From the NCBI RefSeq assembly GCF_009905375.1, contig NC_133653.1:64577414-64641413 (forward strand): a DNA stretch of 64,000 nt. Reading direction: 5' to 3'. How positions within the stretch are numbered: position 1 is the stretch's first letter; every line of letters starts with the position of its first letter. Source of the stretch: Apium graveolens (taxonomy: Eukaryota; Streptophyta; Magnoliopsida; Apiales; Apiaceae). Below are positions 1-10,636 of this stretch, piece after piece. The position numbers and the translations under genes were made by a program. The notes under the pieces were generated by a model, which saw only the letters and a program-made list of their open reading frames with translations, was not told the DNA's origin and did not search any database.

Positions 1-208
1 ATACATGTTTTTTTTATTTTTTAATGTTAATAATATTTTTGAAAGGTGTTAATTATTTTTTAAAAAGGTGTTAACCAACCAACCAACCAAATATACCCTA
101 TTTCATTTTCCATATAATTTTGTTATCTCTAAAATATTAAACTTAAATGATATATATATAATACTTTTACAACTATATTATTTTTTAAAATGTATTATTA
201 AATGAATA
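1..208. other. AT-rich flank without a gene
   Basis: AT-rich sequence left of the first element, with homopolymer T runs, a short (CCAA)n stretch near 75-90 and TA-rich microsatellite-like sequence near 150-165. No ORF or RNA gene is apparent. The last five bases (204-208, GAATA) are the left target-site duplication of Sire-1. Confidence 0.7.
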
Positions 209-1564
209 TGTTAGGTAATGAATACAACACGAGGGGGGGTGAATGTGTTTTTGACAATTTTAGTGACTTTTTATTTTCCTTAAGCTTGGTGAACAAAGTA
301 GATAAGAAATGTAACTTGTAAGGATAATTTGGTTTGAATGAAATAATAAGACATGCACATGAACACACTATCTTTCAAAACTTCACTTAATTTTATATTA
401 AAATCAAGTATGTGTTTTGCTACAAATTTTTGAGTTCTTGTTATGTTAAGAACTCAACTTCTCTCTTGAGAGTTATAAGAAATTTCAGATCTATTTGTTA
501 CCACAAAAACAAAGCAACCAGTGTTTACTTTATAGAAAAGTAAACACTGGTTATTACACAGTAAGCAATAACATGTACTAAACCCTATTTTTGGATATTA
601 AACTCTTTCTATTTCTGGCTTAGTAAATCTTTGCTAATCTTGCACGGCTGTGACTTTACTTTGCCAGTTAATCTTGACCTTTGATCTTGTACTCTTCAAA
701 CTGCTTTTTATAGAATTTTCAATCCAACTGATTGGATTTTTTGTTGATTGATAATCTTAGACATTGAACTGGTCTGCACTTTGTACTTTGAGTTTTACCT
801 CGAGATCTCCAGTTTGGTATATAAAGAACTTGACATCTCGATAAGTATAATGGCTTATCGAGGTCTCTCATTACTCTATAGTTGTTTTGACTTGTAGAGG
901 TCTCTGAGTTCTCTATAAGAGAATTTAGTTTATCGAGATCTCTCATCTTTATGTCTTCACTTTGGCTTATCGATATCTCTGAGTTCTCTAGTGGTAAATA
1001 GACTTATCGATATCTCAGAGATCTTTAGTGATATTTTGACTTATCGATATCTCAGAGATCTCTAATGATATTTTGACTTGTCGATGTCTCAGAGATCTCT
1101 AGTGATATTTTTGACTTATCGATATCTCTAGAGTTCTCTGGTGAAAAAATGACTTGTCGATATCTCCAATCTTCATGTCTTTAATTTGGCTTGTCGATAT
1201 CTCTGAGTTCTCTAGTAGTTTTCCTGACTTCTCTATAAGTTATTCCGGAGTTCTCGAATGACTTCTCTATAACACTAAATCTGTAAATTGTAGAGATCTT
1301 GACTTAAAACATTTTTCTTAAAACATGTATATTCAACTCCAAGTTTCTTCATAATTCTTCTGAGGCATGATCTTCTTGATCTTCTTCCAGATAGAATTCT
1401 TAGGCTTGATACTGTTTATAGAAAAAGACTCCAGTTTGCCCTTGAACAGTTTTACAGACTTTAAATGTTACAATACAAAATACAAACTAAGATTACAATA
1501 CAACTTACTTAGGGTTGTCAGTTTGACTTAGTCTTATTATAGTGCAGGCATGTCTTGCACAACA
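209..1564 (-). repeat. Sire-1 3' LTR (left copy)
   Basis: 1356 bp, beginning TGTTAGG and ending CACAACA. It matches 8727-9418 plus 22507-23134, the split partner copy. A G-rich block (AGGGGGGGTGAATGTG, from about 232) lies just inside the left edge, and similar blocks occur at the same place in every Sirevirus LTR of this window. No protein is encoded. Confidence 0.9.
820..1265. repeat. Short-motif array in the Sire-1 LTR, about 38-bp period
   Basis: About seven units built on GACTTATCGATATCTC followed by AGAGATCTCTAG, with the CGATATCTC core recurring near 968, 1005, 1043, 1081, 1119, 1157 and 1194, roughly every 38 bp. Both halves are palindromic (TATCGATA and AGAGATCTCT). The partner LTR has the same array at 9300-9418 and 22507-22860. 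Confidence 0.85.
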
Positions 1565-1577
1565 ATCTCTCCCAATT
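1565..1577 (-). other. Sire-1 polypurine tract
   Basis: On the minus strand this reads AATTGGGAGAGAT directly before the LTR terminus TGTTG. That is the position and composition expected for the plus-strand primer of an LTR retrotransposon. Confidence 0.7.
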
Positions 1578-1723
1578 TGTGAGAATATTGCTTATCACAA
1601 AGTCATGCCTGTTAACAAGACTAACCCCAAGCTACAATGAAAAATTAGATTAATACATAAAAATTGACACAAATACATCATTTATACATCAGGCGAACTC
1701 TTGAGTTTAAACAATTACATAAA

Positions 1724-4371
1724 TTAGACAAAGACTGGAACTTTTGATTCTTCTCTAATGAGATCCTTTAGATATACAAAAATTTCAAGTTCCTTTATGA
1801 TTGGAGTCCCTGTTAGAGCTTCCAAAAGTATGAGTCTTTCTTGTTTTGGATAACCATCTAACATCTCAATCTTGAATTTTGAGAATGAGCCAGCTTTTAT
1901 ATTTAGAAATCTTCCATCCTTGAAAATTCTGCTCATCCCTTTTGCCTTGAGTTCTTCTGATCTTTTAATATACATTTCAATCTCCTCATCATACTTCCTC
2001 TTCCTCCCCTCATAGTCAGCTTTATTCCTTGCCCTTCTTTCCTCCTTTGCAATCAACCATTCAGCTAAAACAGATCTTCATGCTCTTGTAGCAGTATCCT
2101 TATCCTTTAGTAAGCTTATCACTCTTTTAATTTCTGTGGGAGAGAGAGTGTTCATTAAGTTGCTGCTAAGAAATATGAAGGACCCATCTTCAAAGTAGAT
2201 TCTTACTTCTCTTAGAGTTACAACCCAGACTCTAACTATTTTCTCAGCTAGTTGTTGAAAATAATCTTCATCTGAGATGCACCAGTTTAGAGGTAGAAAA
2301 TCACTTTGCTTGAAACAGTTCCAAATGGCCCTTTCAGTAACTTGCACTTTTTCAGTATGCCTGGTTTTCTTAGGTTTCCTCCCAACAGACTTGTAGTTGA
2401 CTCTGAGTGATGGCTTTACAGAAGGTAGGTTTATGATTTTCTTCAGGGATTTTTGGCTAGAGGTGATTGGTATTTTTAGAAGGGTGTTTAAAGCTTGTTT
2501 GTATAGGAATTTAGGCTTAGAGGTTTGAGGTGGTTTGATGTTTGAGTTTGTTGGCATAAAGGGTTGAGCTTGGTTAATTTGGATTTTTGGGGTTTGTTGG
2601 TGTGGTTCTGAGCTATCTTGCCTCTTCTTGCTTCTCCTCCCCTCTCCTCTTTTCTTGTCACCATCCTTCTTCTCATCCTTCTTCTCATCTTTGCTACCAG
2701 TTGCTCTTGAAGATTGACTTAGATTTGAGCCAGAAGGTTTTTGTTCATCATGCTTTTGCTCATCATCACCCTTGTCATTTCTTAGATTAAACTGAGTGGA
2801 TGTCAACATGGTGTCAACATTTCTGAGATACCTTTCAAGAATCCTGGTCATTTCTTCATCTTCAATTTTTTTGGTCTTTTTATACTTCAAATCAGCTTGA
2901 AGAGTCATGATCAACCTCATATTCTCTCTCGCACAGTTCTTGGGAACAAGGAAATGTTTGCATTTCTTGGTCATTGGACAAATGTAGACTACTTCTTTGT
3001 TTGGATAAAGATAGGCTTCAGGAAAAGCTGCTATCTATGCATTTTTGATCTCATGGAGAAGTTGAGTGTCTTCTGGAATGACTGGATTTACTCTGTCAAT
3101 CATTACATCCAGTTAAGATGCTCTTAAGGTTTTAAGATTTGGAAGAGACACCTGAAGACATCTGTCCACACCATCATCATTGATATTCACAACAATTCTT
3201 TTCTCCAAGAAATTATCAATTTTTACAACTGCTGCCTTGATGAAGTTGATATTCTTGGCCAAAGCTTTCTTGTAAGTCATGTAGTTGTTTTGAAGAGACA
3301 TTCTTAGTATTGCAAGAAGTTCACTGAATTTCTGGTCTTGATTAGGTCCTTCTGCAACCTTTAAAAGTCTTTCTTTTCTAACATCATCTTGAGCACTTGA
3401 AGAGCTTTGACCACCCTGAATAGGCTCTTTAGACTTAGCTTTAGCATCCCTGAATTGTTGAATCCTAGCCTTTATCTCCCCCTTAGTCTTGGTGACAGGC
3501 ATGAGTAGGGGAGTTGGTAATTATGGACTAATATCTTCAGGTAGTGAGGGTAGTGGTATGTTGAGCTTTCCCATGATGGCCCCCAAAGCAACAAAATTCT
3601 GCATTTGGAGATGCTTGTGAGAGTCCACCAAGGTTTTTATATCTGATTGTTGACTCTTTACTAGAGAAGTCAAGGCTTGGACTTGAGCATTTAAGAAGCA
3701 TTTGAGGTCTCTAGAGAAGCAACTTATGTCTTGAGGTCTTGATTGTCTTGAGTAGATCATCCTGAAGTATAGATAGCAGTAGATGGTCTAAATGAAGCTT
3801 ACACATGCTTCTGTATTTCATCAATAACCAAAGGGGAATGAGTGTATCTTGTAGTGTGCATTTGATCCAGCTTCCACCTTGTGTCATTGGAGTGTGAGAT
3901 ATGATTTGAACTACCTTGTGCAAAGCTACAAAGTAGTCCTTCAATTATATAACACTCTTGTCAATCCCACTGAGATCATACCTTGACATTTGTTCTGAAA
4001 AGGTTTTGAATTGCTTCTTGATCTCAATCTGAGAGGGGATAATTTGATCCATATTTTCCCTCACCATTTTCATAATTTTGTCTTGATGTCCATTCAATGT
4101 GATTTGAAGTGCTTTTCGATAATTGTGGAAAGCCTTGATTTGAGACTTGTAGACATCATTGATGGCATCATACACTTCCTGAGGAGTTAGGGATCTAGCA
4201 TTGTTTCCCAGAATGGTGATGTACTCCTCCTTGAACTAAGCTAGCACAACATCCATTTCAATAGTGAATTCCTTATCCCGCCAAGCATCACAGTTTACAT
4301 CCTGACCAGCTTCATCAATAATTTTAGCTTGATTTTCTTCAATATCAACCTGGTAGGTGAGCATGATAGCT
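1724..4371 (-). pseudogene. Sire-1 envelope-like ORF, C-terminal part
   Basis: Open stretches at 1724-2056, 2078-2974, 3113-3502, 3521-3760, 3711-3944 and 3945-4175 follow one another on the minus strand, broken by stops and frameshifts, and together form the C-terminal two thirds of a single large ORF. The last 110 residues (ERRARNKADYEGR..., then SEELKAKGMSRIFKDGRF and LKDLIREE) align with the C-termini of the Sire-2 and Sire-3 copies. The middle is Lys/Ser/Asp-rich low complexity (about 2600-2770). It is the Sire-1 counterpart of the intact third ORF of Sire-N. The function of this family is unknown; 'envelope-like' names its position, not a shown activity. It ends where the Athila-like fragment begins. 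Confidence 0.75.
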
Positions 4372-4375
4372 TGGT

Positions 4376-4458
4376 AGGCGCCCTCTCAGGGATGCTGGGC
4401 GGCCGCTCAGGAGCTTGGGCGCCCACTCAGGAATGCTGGGCGCCCGCTCAGGGTCGAG
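4376..4458. repeat. GC-rich tandem repeat of about 21 bp
   Basis: Four imperfect copies of a unit like GGGCGCCCGCTCAGGAATGCT. Each contains the palindrome GGGCGCCC or a variant (GGGCGGCC). It is a sharp GC spike in AT-rich surroundings, about 75-150 bp upstream of the LTR TATA box. Confidence 0.7.
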
Positions 4459-4530
4459 AATTTTAAATACTGATTTTTTTATAATCCTTATTCTATTGGA
4501 CATCTGAGACGGCTGGTTCTTGTGGGCTTC

Positions 4531-4538
4531 TATATAAG
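4531..4538 (+). promoter_or_regulatory. TATA box of the Athila-like LTR
   Basis: TATATAAG on the plus strand inside the LTR and upstream of the leader and gag, in the orientation needed to transcribe them. Confidence 0.5.
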
Positions 4539-5576
4539 TAGTTTTCAGAGATGTTTCATAAAAGGGGGTATCAAGCAAGGAGCAAGGAGAGAAGGAAGAA
4601 GACCATTTTAGCACATCACAACGAAGAAGAGGAAACATACGTTTTCTTGTGATTTTTTTATTCGTTGTATCAATGGATGCTAGTTTTCTTTATTTTGAAC
4701 CTTATTACTCTTGTGACGTACTCTGGTTTTAATAAGTATTTTTATTAGTTTATATTGTGTGTTATCATCATGTTTTTATATGAACCCATGGTGACGATGA
4801 GTTCTGTCATGGGATAATCGTGATCATGGGGTCGTAACGGATTTACTATGGATTTCTTTAGTTAGTTGTATAAATACCTTAGTGCGTGATGATTGTATGA
4901 TATCTAGCATAGGTTGTGCTTATTCGTCTTATGTGCGTTGCGAATATATAAGATAGGCTGTTAATCTCTTGTAAAGCGACCGTGGATCTTGAGGTTTAGA
5001 ACTTACCATGCTAGCATAGGTTCATGTATGTGTATGCATGATTAGTGGGTAACTCTAACCGTTTTACTTGCCCTGTGTAATCAGAAAGAATAATTTATGC
5101 TTAAATCATTATGTTGTCAAATTCTGTAGATATATAGGGTCTCAGCATAATTGATGCCTATTCAACTTCTATCTTAATTGTGGATGTTTGGTAGAATGGT
5201 ATCAGTACAACGAAAGTTGGCTTTTATCAGTTTCGTGTTGTTCGATTAATATCATCACCGTCACATGTTAAGGGTAATAACAATGACTATTGAAGGAAGT
5301 AGTAATGATGTTATGATCTCATGTGTGTTTAATATTGTTAATTTAAGTGCCAATTAAGTGTTTAATTCTCGTAGTTAACTGCAGTTAATAATTAGTTAAT
5401 CAATTTAAGTGTTATTGTCTTGACATTGAGAAGTAATCATACATTGGTGAGTAAATGTTAATTGAACATAATTAGTCTGAGTCTCTGTGGGAACGAACTA
5501 GAATTTATTCTATATTACTTGCGAACGTGTATACTTGCGTGAATTATTAGCGCGTGTTTTGTGCCTAACAAGTTTT

Positions 5577-5594
5577 TGGCGCCGCTGCCAGGGA
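5577..5594 (+). other. Primer-binding site, Athila type (tRNA-Asp-like)
   Basis: TGGCGCCGCTGCCAGGGA just after the LTR end. It resembles the Athila/Tat consensus complementary to the 3' end of tRNA-Asp, with about two differences. Confidence 0.6.
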
Positions 5595-5707
5595 CTCGGC
5601 GTATTTGTTTAGTTTATGTACTTGCCATCAGTGGTCATTATGACTCATTGATTAAGACGTGTTACTTATTATTTCCGGTTGTGTTTTAGGTACTCTAGCG
5701 AGCGTTT

Positions 5708-6187
5708 ATGCAAACACGTTCTCTCACTCGCAAGAGAACTTTAGATACGGCTGAGGAGACAAACTCAGTTCTTGATATTCCGGAGAAGATAGATTTTGAA
5801 GATTCAGATAAAGAGAGTGAGCAGAAAGAACCCGTAATCATGGGTGATCGTATAGTTCCAGCAGCAGATCCAGCTCTTATGGACTTTTCTCGGCCTAAAA
5901 TTGATGACATTCAGTCAAGTATCCTTCATCCGGCTATTCAGGCTAACACTTTTGAAATCAAGCCGGGCACTATTCAGATGGTGCAGAATTCTGTTTCTTT
6001 CGGAGGTGCTGCGAATGAAGACCCCAACATGCATATCAGGAATTTTGTCGAGATCTGTAGCACTTTCAAATATAATGGTGTGACTGATGAGGCTATCAAG
6101 CTGAGGCTTTTCCCATTCTCTCTGAGGGATAAAGCTAAGGATTGGTTACATTCTGAACCAGCTAGGTCCATCACAACTTGGTTTTCC
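5708..6187 (+). pseudogene. Athila/Tat-like gag, N-terminal 160 codons
   Basis: Starts ATG at 5708 after a leader of about 110 bp. The N-terminus is basic then acidic (MQTRSLTRKRTLDTAEE...). From residue about 75 it enters the conserved capsid region of Athila/Tat gag: IKPGTIQMVQNSVSFGGAANEDP, HIRNFVEICSTFKYNGVTDEAIKLRLFPFSLRDKAKDWLHS. The reading frame is open to the break point just after SITTW, where Sire-1 sequence follows and a stop appears within two codons. Gag of this family normally continues for several hundred residues, so this is a truncation. Lineage call is firm; function would be capsid formation. Confidence 0.8.
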
Positions 6188-6189
6188 TA

Positions 6190-7071
6190 AATTTGAACTT
6201 CTACAGGTTCAGGGACCATAAGTGCACTAGCTTGTACATTTGATCTCATGTCAGGCATTGGGTAAGGGTAAGTCTTAAAACCTCTCCATCATAAATGGAA
6301 TAATTTTCAGACTTACATTTACCTTGTTCTTTGTAGTAAGTGAACCAAATATTATTTTGGACACTTGCTTACAATTGCTTATTTTAGTGTTATCTATACC
6401 ATTCAACAAATGTATGTCTGTTACTTTATGATTTAAACTAGACAATCTAGGGAAGAATATTTCCTTACCTCTTGCAGACTGGGGCATAGTTAGTCTGGTA
6501 GCAAGTTCTTCAAGGATCAATAGACCAACATTCAAGTGTCTGTTGTGGGCTATTGAGAACACCAGCTTCTGCACCACACTTGATATGTTGTCAAACCCCG
6601 TCTTCCTGCATGTGAAGGCCCTAACTATATAATTAAACATAAAGGACCATTCCTTCCTTAGGTTTGTTCTATTCAAGCTTTCCAGGTTGATTCTTCCACC
6701 ATAGTTGATAAAGTCCATGAATTCATCAAGTTCATCTTGTGTTGGCATCTTCAATAGATTTGCAGTTGGAAGACCCAGGCTATATTCACATCTTATTCAT
6801 TGAACTCTATCTGTTGGCCTCCAATTGTGCAAGTTATCACCAAAGATACAGTGTTGTCATTCATAACAGTTTTCACCACAGCTGTTGTCCAAAACTCATG
6901 CAGAATATCCAAGTACAAGACTGGGTTAACAGTTAAAGCTCCTGCATTGTAAGATTGAGAAAAGAATTTCACAAACCCCTTAAAACTATCAGGGGCTTGG
7001 TTAGAATCAGTAAAAGCTAGATAATTGGTTCCTTTCTCTGGGATAGTATCTCTAACAATATTGAGTGCCAT
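6190..7071 (-). pseudogene. Sire-1 envelope-like ORF, N-terminal part
   Basis: Open stretches 6793-7071 (start ATG 7069-7071, MALNIVRDTIPEKG) and 6275-6754 form the N-terminal domain of the third ORF. Marks shared with the Sire-2 copy are YLAF, NQAPDSFKGFVKF, the YLDILHEFWTTAVV segment, and further on EFMDFINYGGRI, LRKEWSFMFNYIVRAF and RGKEIFFPRL. The same pattern occurs in Sire-N (residues about 1-270 from its likely start). Frameshifts at about 6755-6792 and the upstream Athila-related deletion disable it. Confidence 0.75.
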
Positions 7072-7952
7072 TGTTATTGAGTGAGAGTGAATGGGTAAGA
7101 AAAATTAGTGAGAAAGAGTTTGAAATGAGAGAGATCGGTTTTGAATTAATAAAGCTAGGTCACTTAGAGTTCTCGAAGGCGTAAGTATATATGTATTGAT
7201 ATGTTTGGGTATTTATAGTAAAAACAGATGACTTGTCGAGAACTCAAAAATAGACGTTTGGAATTAGTCTATCAAGAAGTCACTTTGAAATGTGAAAAAC
7301 ATATCGATAAGTCATTTTATTTATTTTTGTAGAGTACTAAAATAAGCTTATCGAGATGTCCAATAAATACCCAGTTTGTCCAACATGGACTGAATTTGAT
7401 TCCAATTTTTATGTGAATAAATCAAAGTAAAATCAGAATAATTTTGCCAAATATATTTTACCAAAATAATTTATTGAATTAAATTATTTTAGTTCTGAGT
7501 TATTTATAAGCCTAGAAATTACACTTGTAGAGAACTCTGTAAGTTATCACTTGTAGAGAACTCTACAATGACTTATCGATAAGTCATAATAAAGCTTATC
7601 GAGAAGTCACTTGAGAAGTCAGTAAATTGACTTACCGAGAACTCACTCGAGAAGTCTTAAAATGACTTGTCGATAAGTCAGTTAGACCTATCGAGAACTC
7701 GGTTCTCTATATACTTTTGATCACTTTGATTCTGCCTTGTGTTAATTTTATATATTAAAGATGTAAATTAGCATCTAGATAGTTTTCTTAGAATTTAAAA
7801 AATTCCAAGCTGAATTTTGAATTTTGAAAAATAAATATGCAGAGATTTCTGAAATATTTATAATTCATATTTCAGTTAATTTCTAATTAAATTAAATAAA
7901 TTTTGATTTATTAGAAATTAATCTGCTGCAACACATTAACTAAGTTCTTGCC
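7072..7952. other. Pol-to-env spacer of Sire-1 carrying the LTR word
   Basis: No ORF of note. Between 7140 and 7700 it repeats the words of the LTR array, such as CTTATCGAGAAGTC, CTTGTCGATAAGTC and CTTGTAGAGAACTC. They are spaced irregularly and in both orientations. AT-rich otherwise. Confidence 0.7.
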
Positions 7953-8725
7953 TTAGGATGAAGAATTAAGCATTCCAATTTCACCTACAAGTCTAGTGAA
8001 AGTTGCTTCATCCAAAGGTTTAGTAAAGATGTCATCTAGTTGTTTTTATATTGGAACAAAAATGAGCTCAATGGTACCATTTGTAGCATGTTCTTTAATA
8101 AAATGGTACCTTACATCAATGTGCTTTGTTCTAGAATGATTAATTGGATTAGCCACTTTAGATATAGCACTAGTATTATCACACATAATTGGAATTTTGT
8201 GTAACATTAGGCCAGAATTCATTAGCTGATTTCTAATCCAAAGCACTTGAGCACAACAACTTCTTGCAGCTATGTATTCAGCCTCTGCTTTAGAAGTTGA
8301 CACAGATTGTTGTTTCTTGATATACCAGGATACAAGTCTTTATCCAAGAAATTGACAGCTTCCACTAGTACTCTTTCTGTCAACCCTGCATCCAACAAAA
8401 TCTACATCTATATAGCCAACAACTTCAAAACCAGTTCCCTTAGGATACCACAATCCCAAGTTTGGAGTCCCCTTCAAGTATATGAAAATCCTCTTCACAG
8501 CCATAAAATGTGATTCTTTTGGATTGGCTTGAAATCTTGCACACACACATGTAGCAAACATGATGTCTGGTCTACTTCCAGTTAAGTAAAGCAATGATCC
8601 AATCATCCCTCTATAGCTTAAAATATCTGCACTTTTGCCCTTTTTATCTTCATTCTACTTTGTTGTTGTTGATATAGGTGTAGATGCAGGTGAACAATAA
8701 ACCATGCCAAACTTTTTCAATGTGA
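7953..8725 (-). pseudogene. Sire-1 pol remnant: end of RT and RNase H
   Basis: Minus-strand Copia pol from about the position of residue 842 of the Sire-N pol to its end. Recognisable blocks are YRGMIGSLLYLTGSRPDIMF, the RNase H segment SKAEAEYIAARSCCAQVLW, CDNTSAI, RTKHIDVRYHFIKEH and the C-terminal TKPLDEATFTRLVGEIGML, ending at a TAA read at 7953-7955. An in-frame stop occurs after FVPI (near 8046) and others near 8650. Upstream it passes directly into LTR sequence at about 8726, so protease, integrase and the YVDD part of RT are deleted. Confidence 0.85.
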
Positions 8726-8726
8726 T

Positions 8727-9418
8727 TCTTTTGATAATTTTAGTGACCTTTTATTTTCCTTAAGCTTGATGAACAAAACAGATAAGAAATGTAACTTGTA
8801 AGGATAATATGGTTTGAATGAAGTAATAAGACATGCACAGGAACACACTATCTTTCAAAACTTCACTTAATTTTATATTAAAATCAAGTATGTGTTTTGC
8901 TACAAATTTATGAGTTCCTGTTATGTTAAGAACTCAGCTTCTCTCTTGAGAGTTACAAGAAATTTCAGATTTATTTGTTACCACAAAAACAAAGCACCAA
9001 TGTTTACTTTATAGAACATTAAACACTGGTTATTACACAACATGCAATAACATGTACTAAACCCTATTTTTGGATATTCAAATCTTTATATTTCTGGCTT
9101 AGTGAATCTTTGCTAATCTTGCACGCCTGTGACTTTACTTTGCCAGTTAATCTTGGCCTTTGATCATGCACTCTTCAAGCTGTTTTTTGTAGACTTGTCA
9201 ATCTAACTGATTGGATTTTTTGTTGATTGATAATCTTGGAAATTGAACTGGTCTACATTTTGTACTTTGAGTTTTACCTCGAGATCTCCACTTTAGTATA
9301 TAGAGAACTTGACATCTCGATAAGTATACTGGCTTATCGAGGTCTCTCATTACTCTATAGTTGTTTTGACTTGTAGAGGTCTCTGAGTTCTCTATAAGAG
9401 AATTTAGCTTGTCGAGAT
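8727..9418 (-). repeat. Sire-1 5' LTR, first part
   Basis: Matches the left LTR from about position 251 to 951. The outermost 45 bp or so at the pol side are missing. The join carries AATGTG, which also occurs at the matching place in the intact LTR. Sire-N splits this LTR at 9418/9419; it resumes at 22507. Confidence 0.85.
9414..9418. repeat. Target-site duplication GAGAT of Sire-N, left copy
   Basis: GAGAT immediately before TGTTATTCC; the same five bases follow the right LTR at 22507-22511. A perfect 5-bp duplication within the interrupted Sire-1 LTR. Confidence 0.95.
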
Positions 9419-10448
9419 TGTTATTCCTAGTGGACTAACAATGAGATTTACAGAAGGGGGGTTGAATGTAAATCTCAAAACTTTTTCAAGTTTTGAGCAG
9501 TTTATGAAAGTTGTGTGTTCAAGAAGAACAAGTGTGTGAATTGCTTTAAGCTAATACAGACAGATATATATTCAAGCACAAATGTAAAGAACACAACAGA
9601 CCTTAAAAACTTTTCTGGTGGATTTGTTGTTCCACCAGAGATGGTATTTTAGAAAATCTGTGATTAAACAACGTTGATCACAGCTGCATCCTAGTACAAA
9701 CTAGATGAATTTTCTCTCAATATTTTTCTAAACAGCTCTGGAAAATCTCTTCTCTAATTACTAGCTTCTACTTGGTTTATATATTACCAAGTGTACAAGT
9801 GAAGAACAATATAAAATACAGTAATAAAATAAGATCTTCACTTGCTTCTTTTCCTGTTCACTCCAGTACTTTGTTGACTATTGCATCTTTGTACTAAAGA
9901 AGAACGGCTGCTTTTTCTGTTGTTCCTGAAATTCGGCTACCACATCTCAGTTGTCTCTATCAACCCATGTGCCTCTGTTTGAAGGTACAACTACCCCTTA
10001 TCAACGGCTAATCATCAGAACATCCGTTGAAGCTTTCATCCGTTGATGTACTCATCCGTTGAAGGATGTTATCCGTTGATGACTTTATCCGTTGAAGCTT
10101 TAGAGACATCCGTTGAAGCTTAGCTTCTCATCCGTTGAAGGTCTTTAAGTCATCCGTTGATACCACTTCACTTATACAAAATTACAAGGCATGAAGTATT
10201 TACAATTGGCCTTCCTATCTGCATATCATCTAGCAGTCAACATGACTCATAGTTTCTCTCAACTTCCAAGAATTACATTTTAAATGCAGAGACTGAAACA
10301 TGCTACAACACTAGACTTATTTCTAAGTAAAGCTACACCATCAACGGATAGCCAAAGTGGTCTTATCCGTTGAGGCTACAGACACTAAATTTCTACTTAA
10401 GTATTTTGTTAAACATATCATCAAACTAATGCACATACACTCCTAACA
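9419..10448 (-). repeat. Sire-N 3' LTR (left copy)
   Basis: 1030 bp from TGTTATTCC to CTCCTAACA. Identical by eye to 21477-22506 except one base (acagacAgat here... versus acagacAtat at about 21620). Contains the G-rich edge block AGAAGGGGGGTTGAATGT (about 9452), a minus-strand TATA-like site (9776-9784) and the ATCCGTTGA array (10020-10165, plus two copies near 10340-10365). Confidence 0.95.
10018..10370. repeat. ATCCGTTGA array in the Sire-N 3' LTR
   Basis: Eight copies of ATCCGTTGA between about 10020 and 10160, spaced 15-25 bp. A CAACGGAT and an ATCCGTTGA follow near 10340 and 10362. Spacers vary, so the word itself rather than a long monomer is conserved. CAACGGAT is its reverse complement. 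Confidence 0.95.
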
Positions 10449-10450
10449 AT

Positions 10451-10457
10451 CTCCCCC
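10451..10457 (-). other. Sire-N polypurine tract
   Basis: Minus-strand GGGGGAG two bases before the 3' LTR terminus, in the usual place for plus-strand priming. Confidence 0.8.
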
Positions 10458-10636
10458 TATTTATGTCTATAAGAATTGTAGGCATAAATTCAGGGTTAAC
10501 TTGATGATAACAAAACACTTAACAGATATATGAATTGAAACTAAGTAGAAATTTAAAAATGCTGCAAAAGTGTATGTACTAGGAGGTAATTGAAGATTTA
10601 CAGTGTTTCCAAGGACACTCCTTTAGTCTGAGCAAA
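10458..10636. other. Short 3' untranslated spacer of Sire-N
   Basis: About 180 bp between the stop of the third ORF and the PPT. No feature seen. Confidence 0.6.

Larger units (their letters stand above)
4372..5570 (+). repeat. LTR of the Athila-like fragment
   Basis: About 1.2 kb, ending CCTAACA six bases before the PBS. It has a TATA box (TATATAAG, 4531-4538) and, near its end, the phrase TCTCTGTGGGAACGAACT (5482-5499), typical of the 3' part of Athila/Tat LTRs. No second copy exists in the window to fix the left end. Confidence 0.6.
4372..6187 (+). mobile_element. Athila/Tat-type Ty3 fragment (LTR, leader, start of gag)
   Basis: A plus-strand Ty3/gypsy 5' end inserted in the Sire-1 envelope-like region. 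It has an LTR-like block ending CCTAACA at 5570, an Athila-type PBS at 5577-5594, and a gag start at 5708. The fragment stops in mid-gag and joins Sire-1 sequence at about 6181-6190, with GGTT at the join. Compared with Sire-2, roughly 1.2-1.3 kb of Sire-1 is also missing here (Sire-2 about 40640-41905), so a deletion removed the rest of this element with part of its host. The left edge is approximate: Sire-1 homology fades at 4363-4378. Confidence 0.7.

Noticed and set aside
820..1265. CRISPR-like regular direct repeats in the LTR
   Set aside because: Repeats are imperfect, lie inside a defined LTR of a plant element, and have no associated genes; the same holds for 10018-10370 and 59228-60318.
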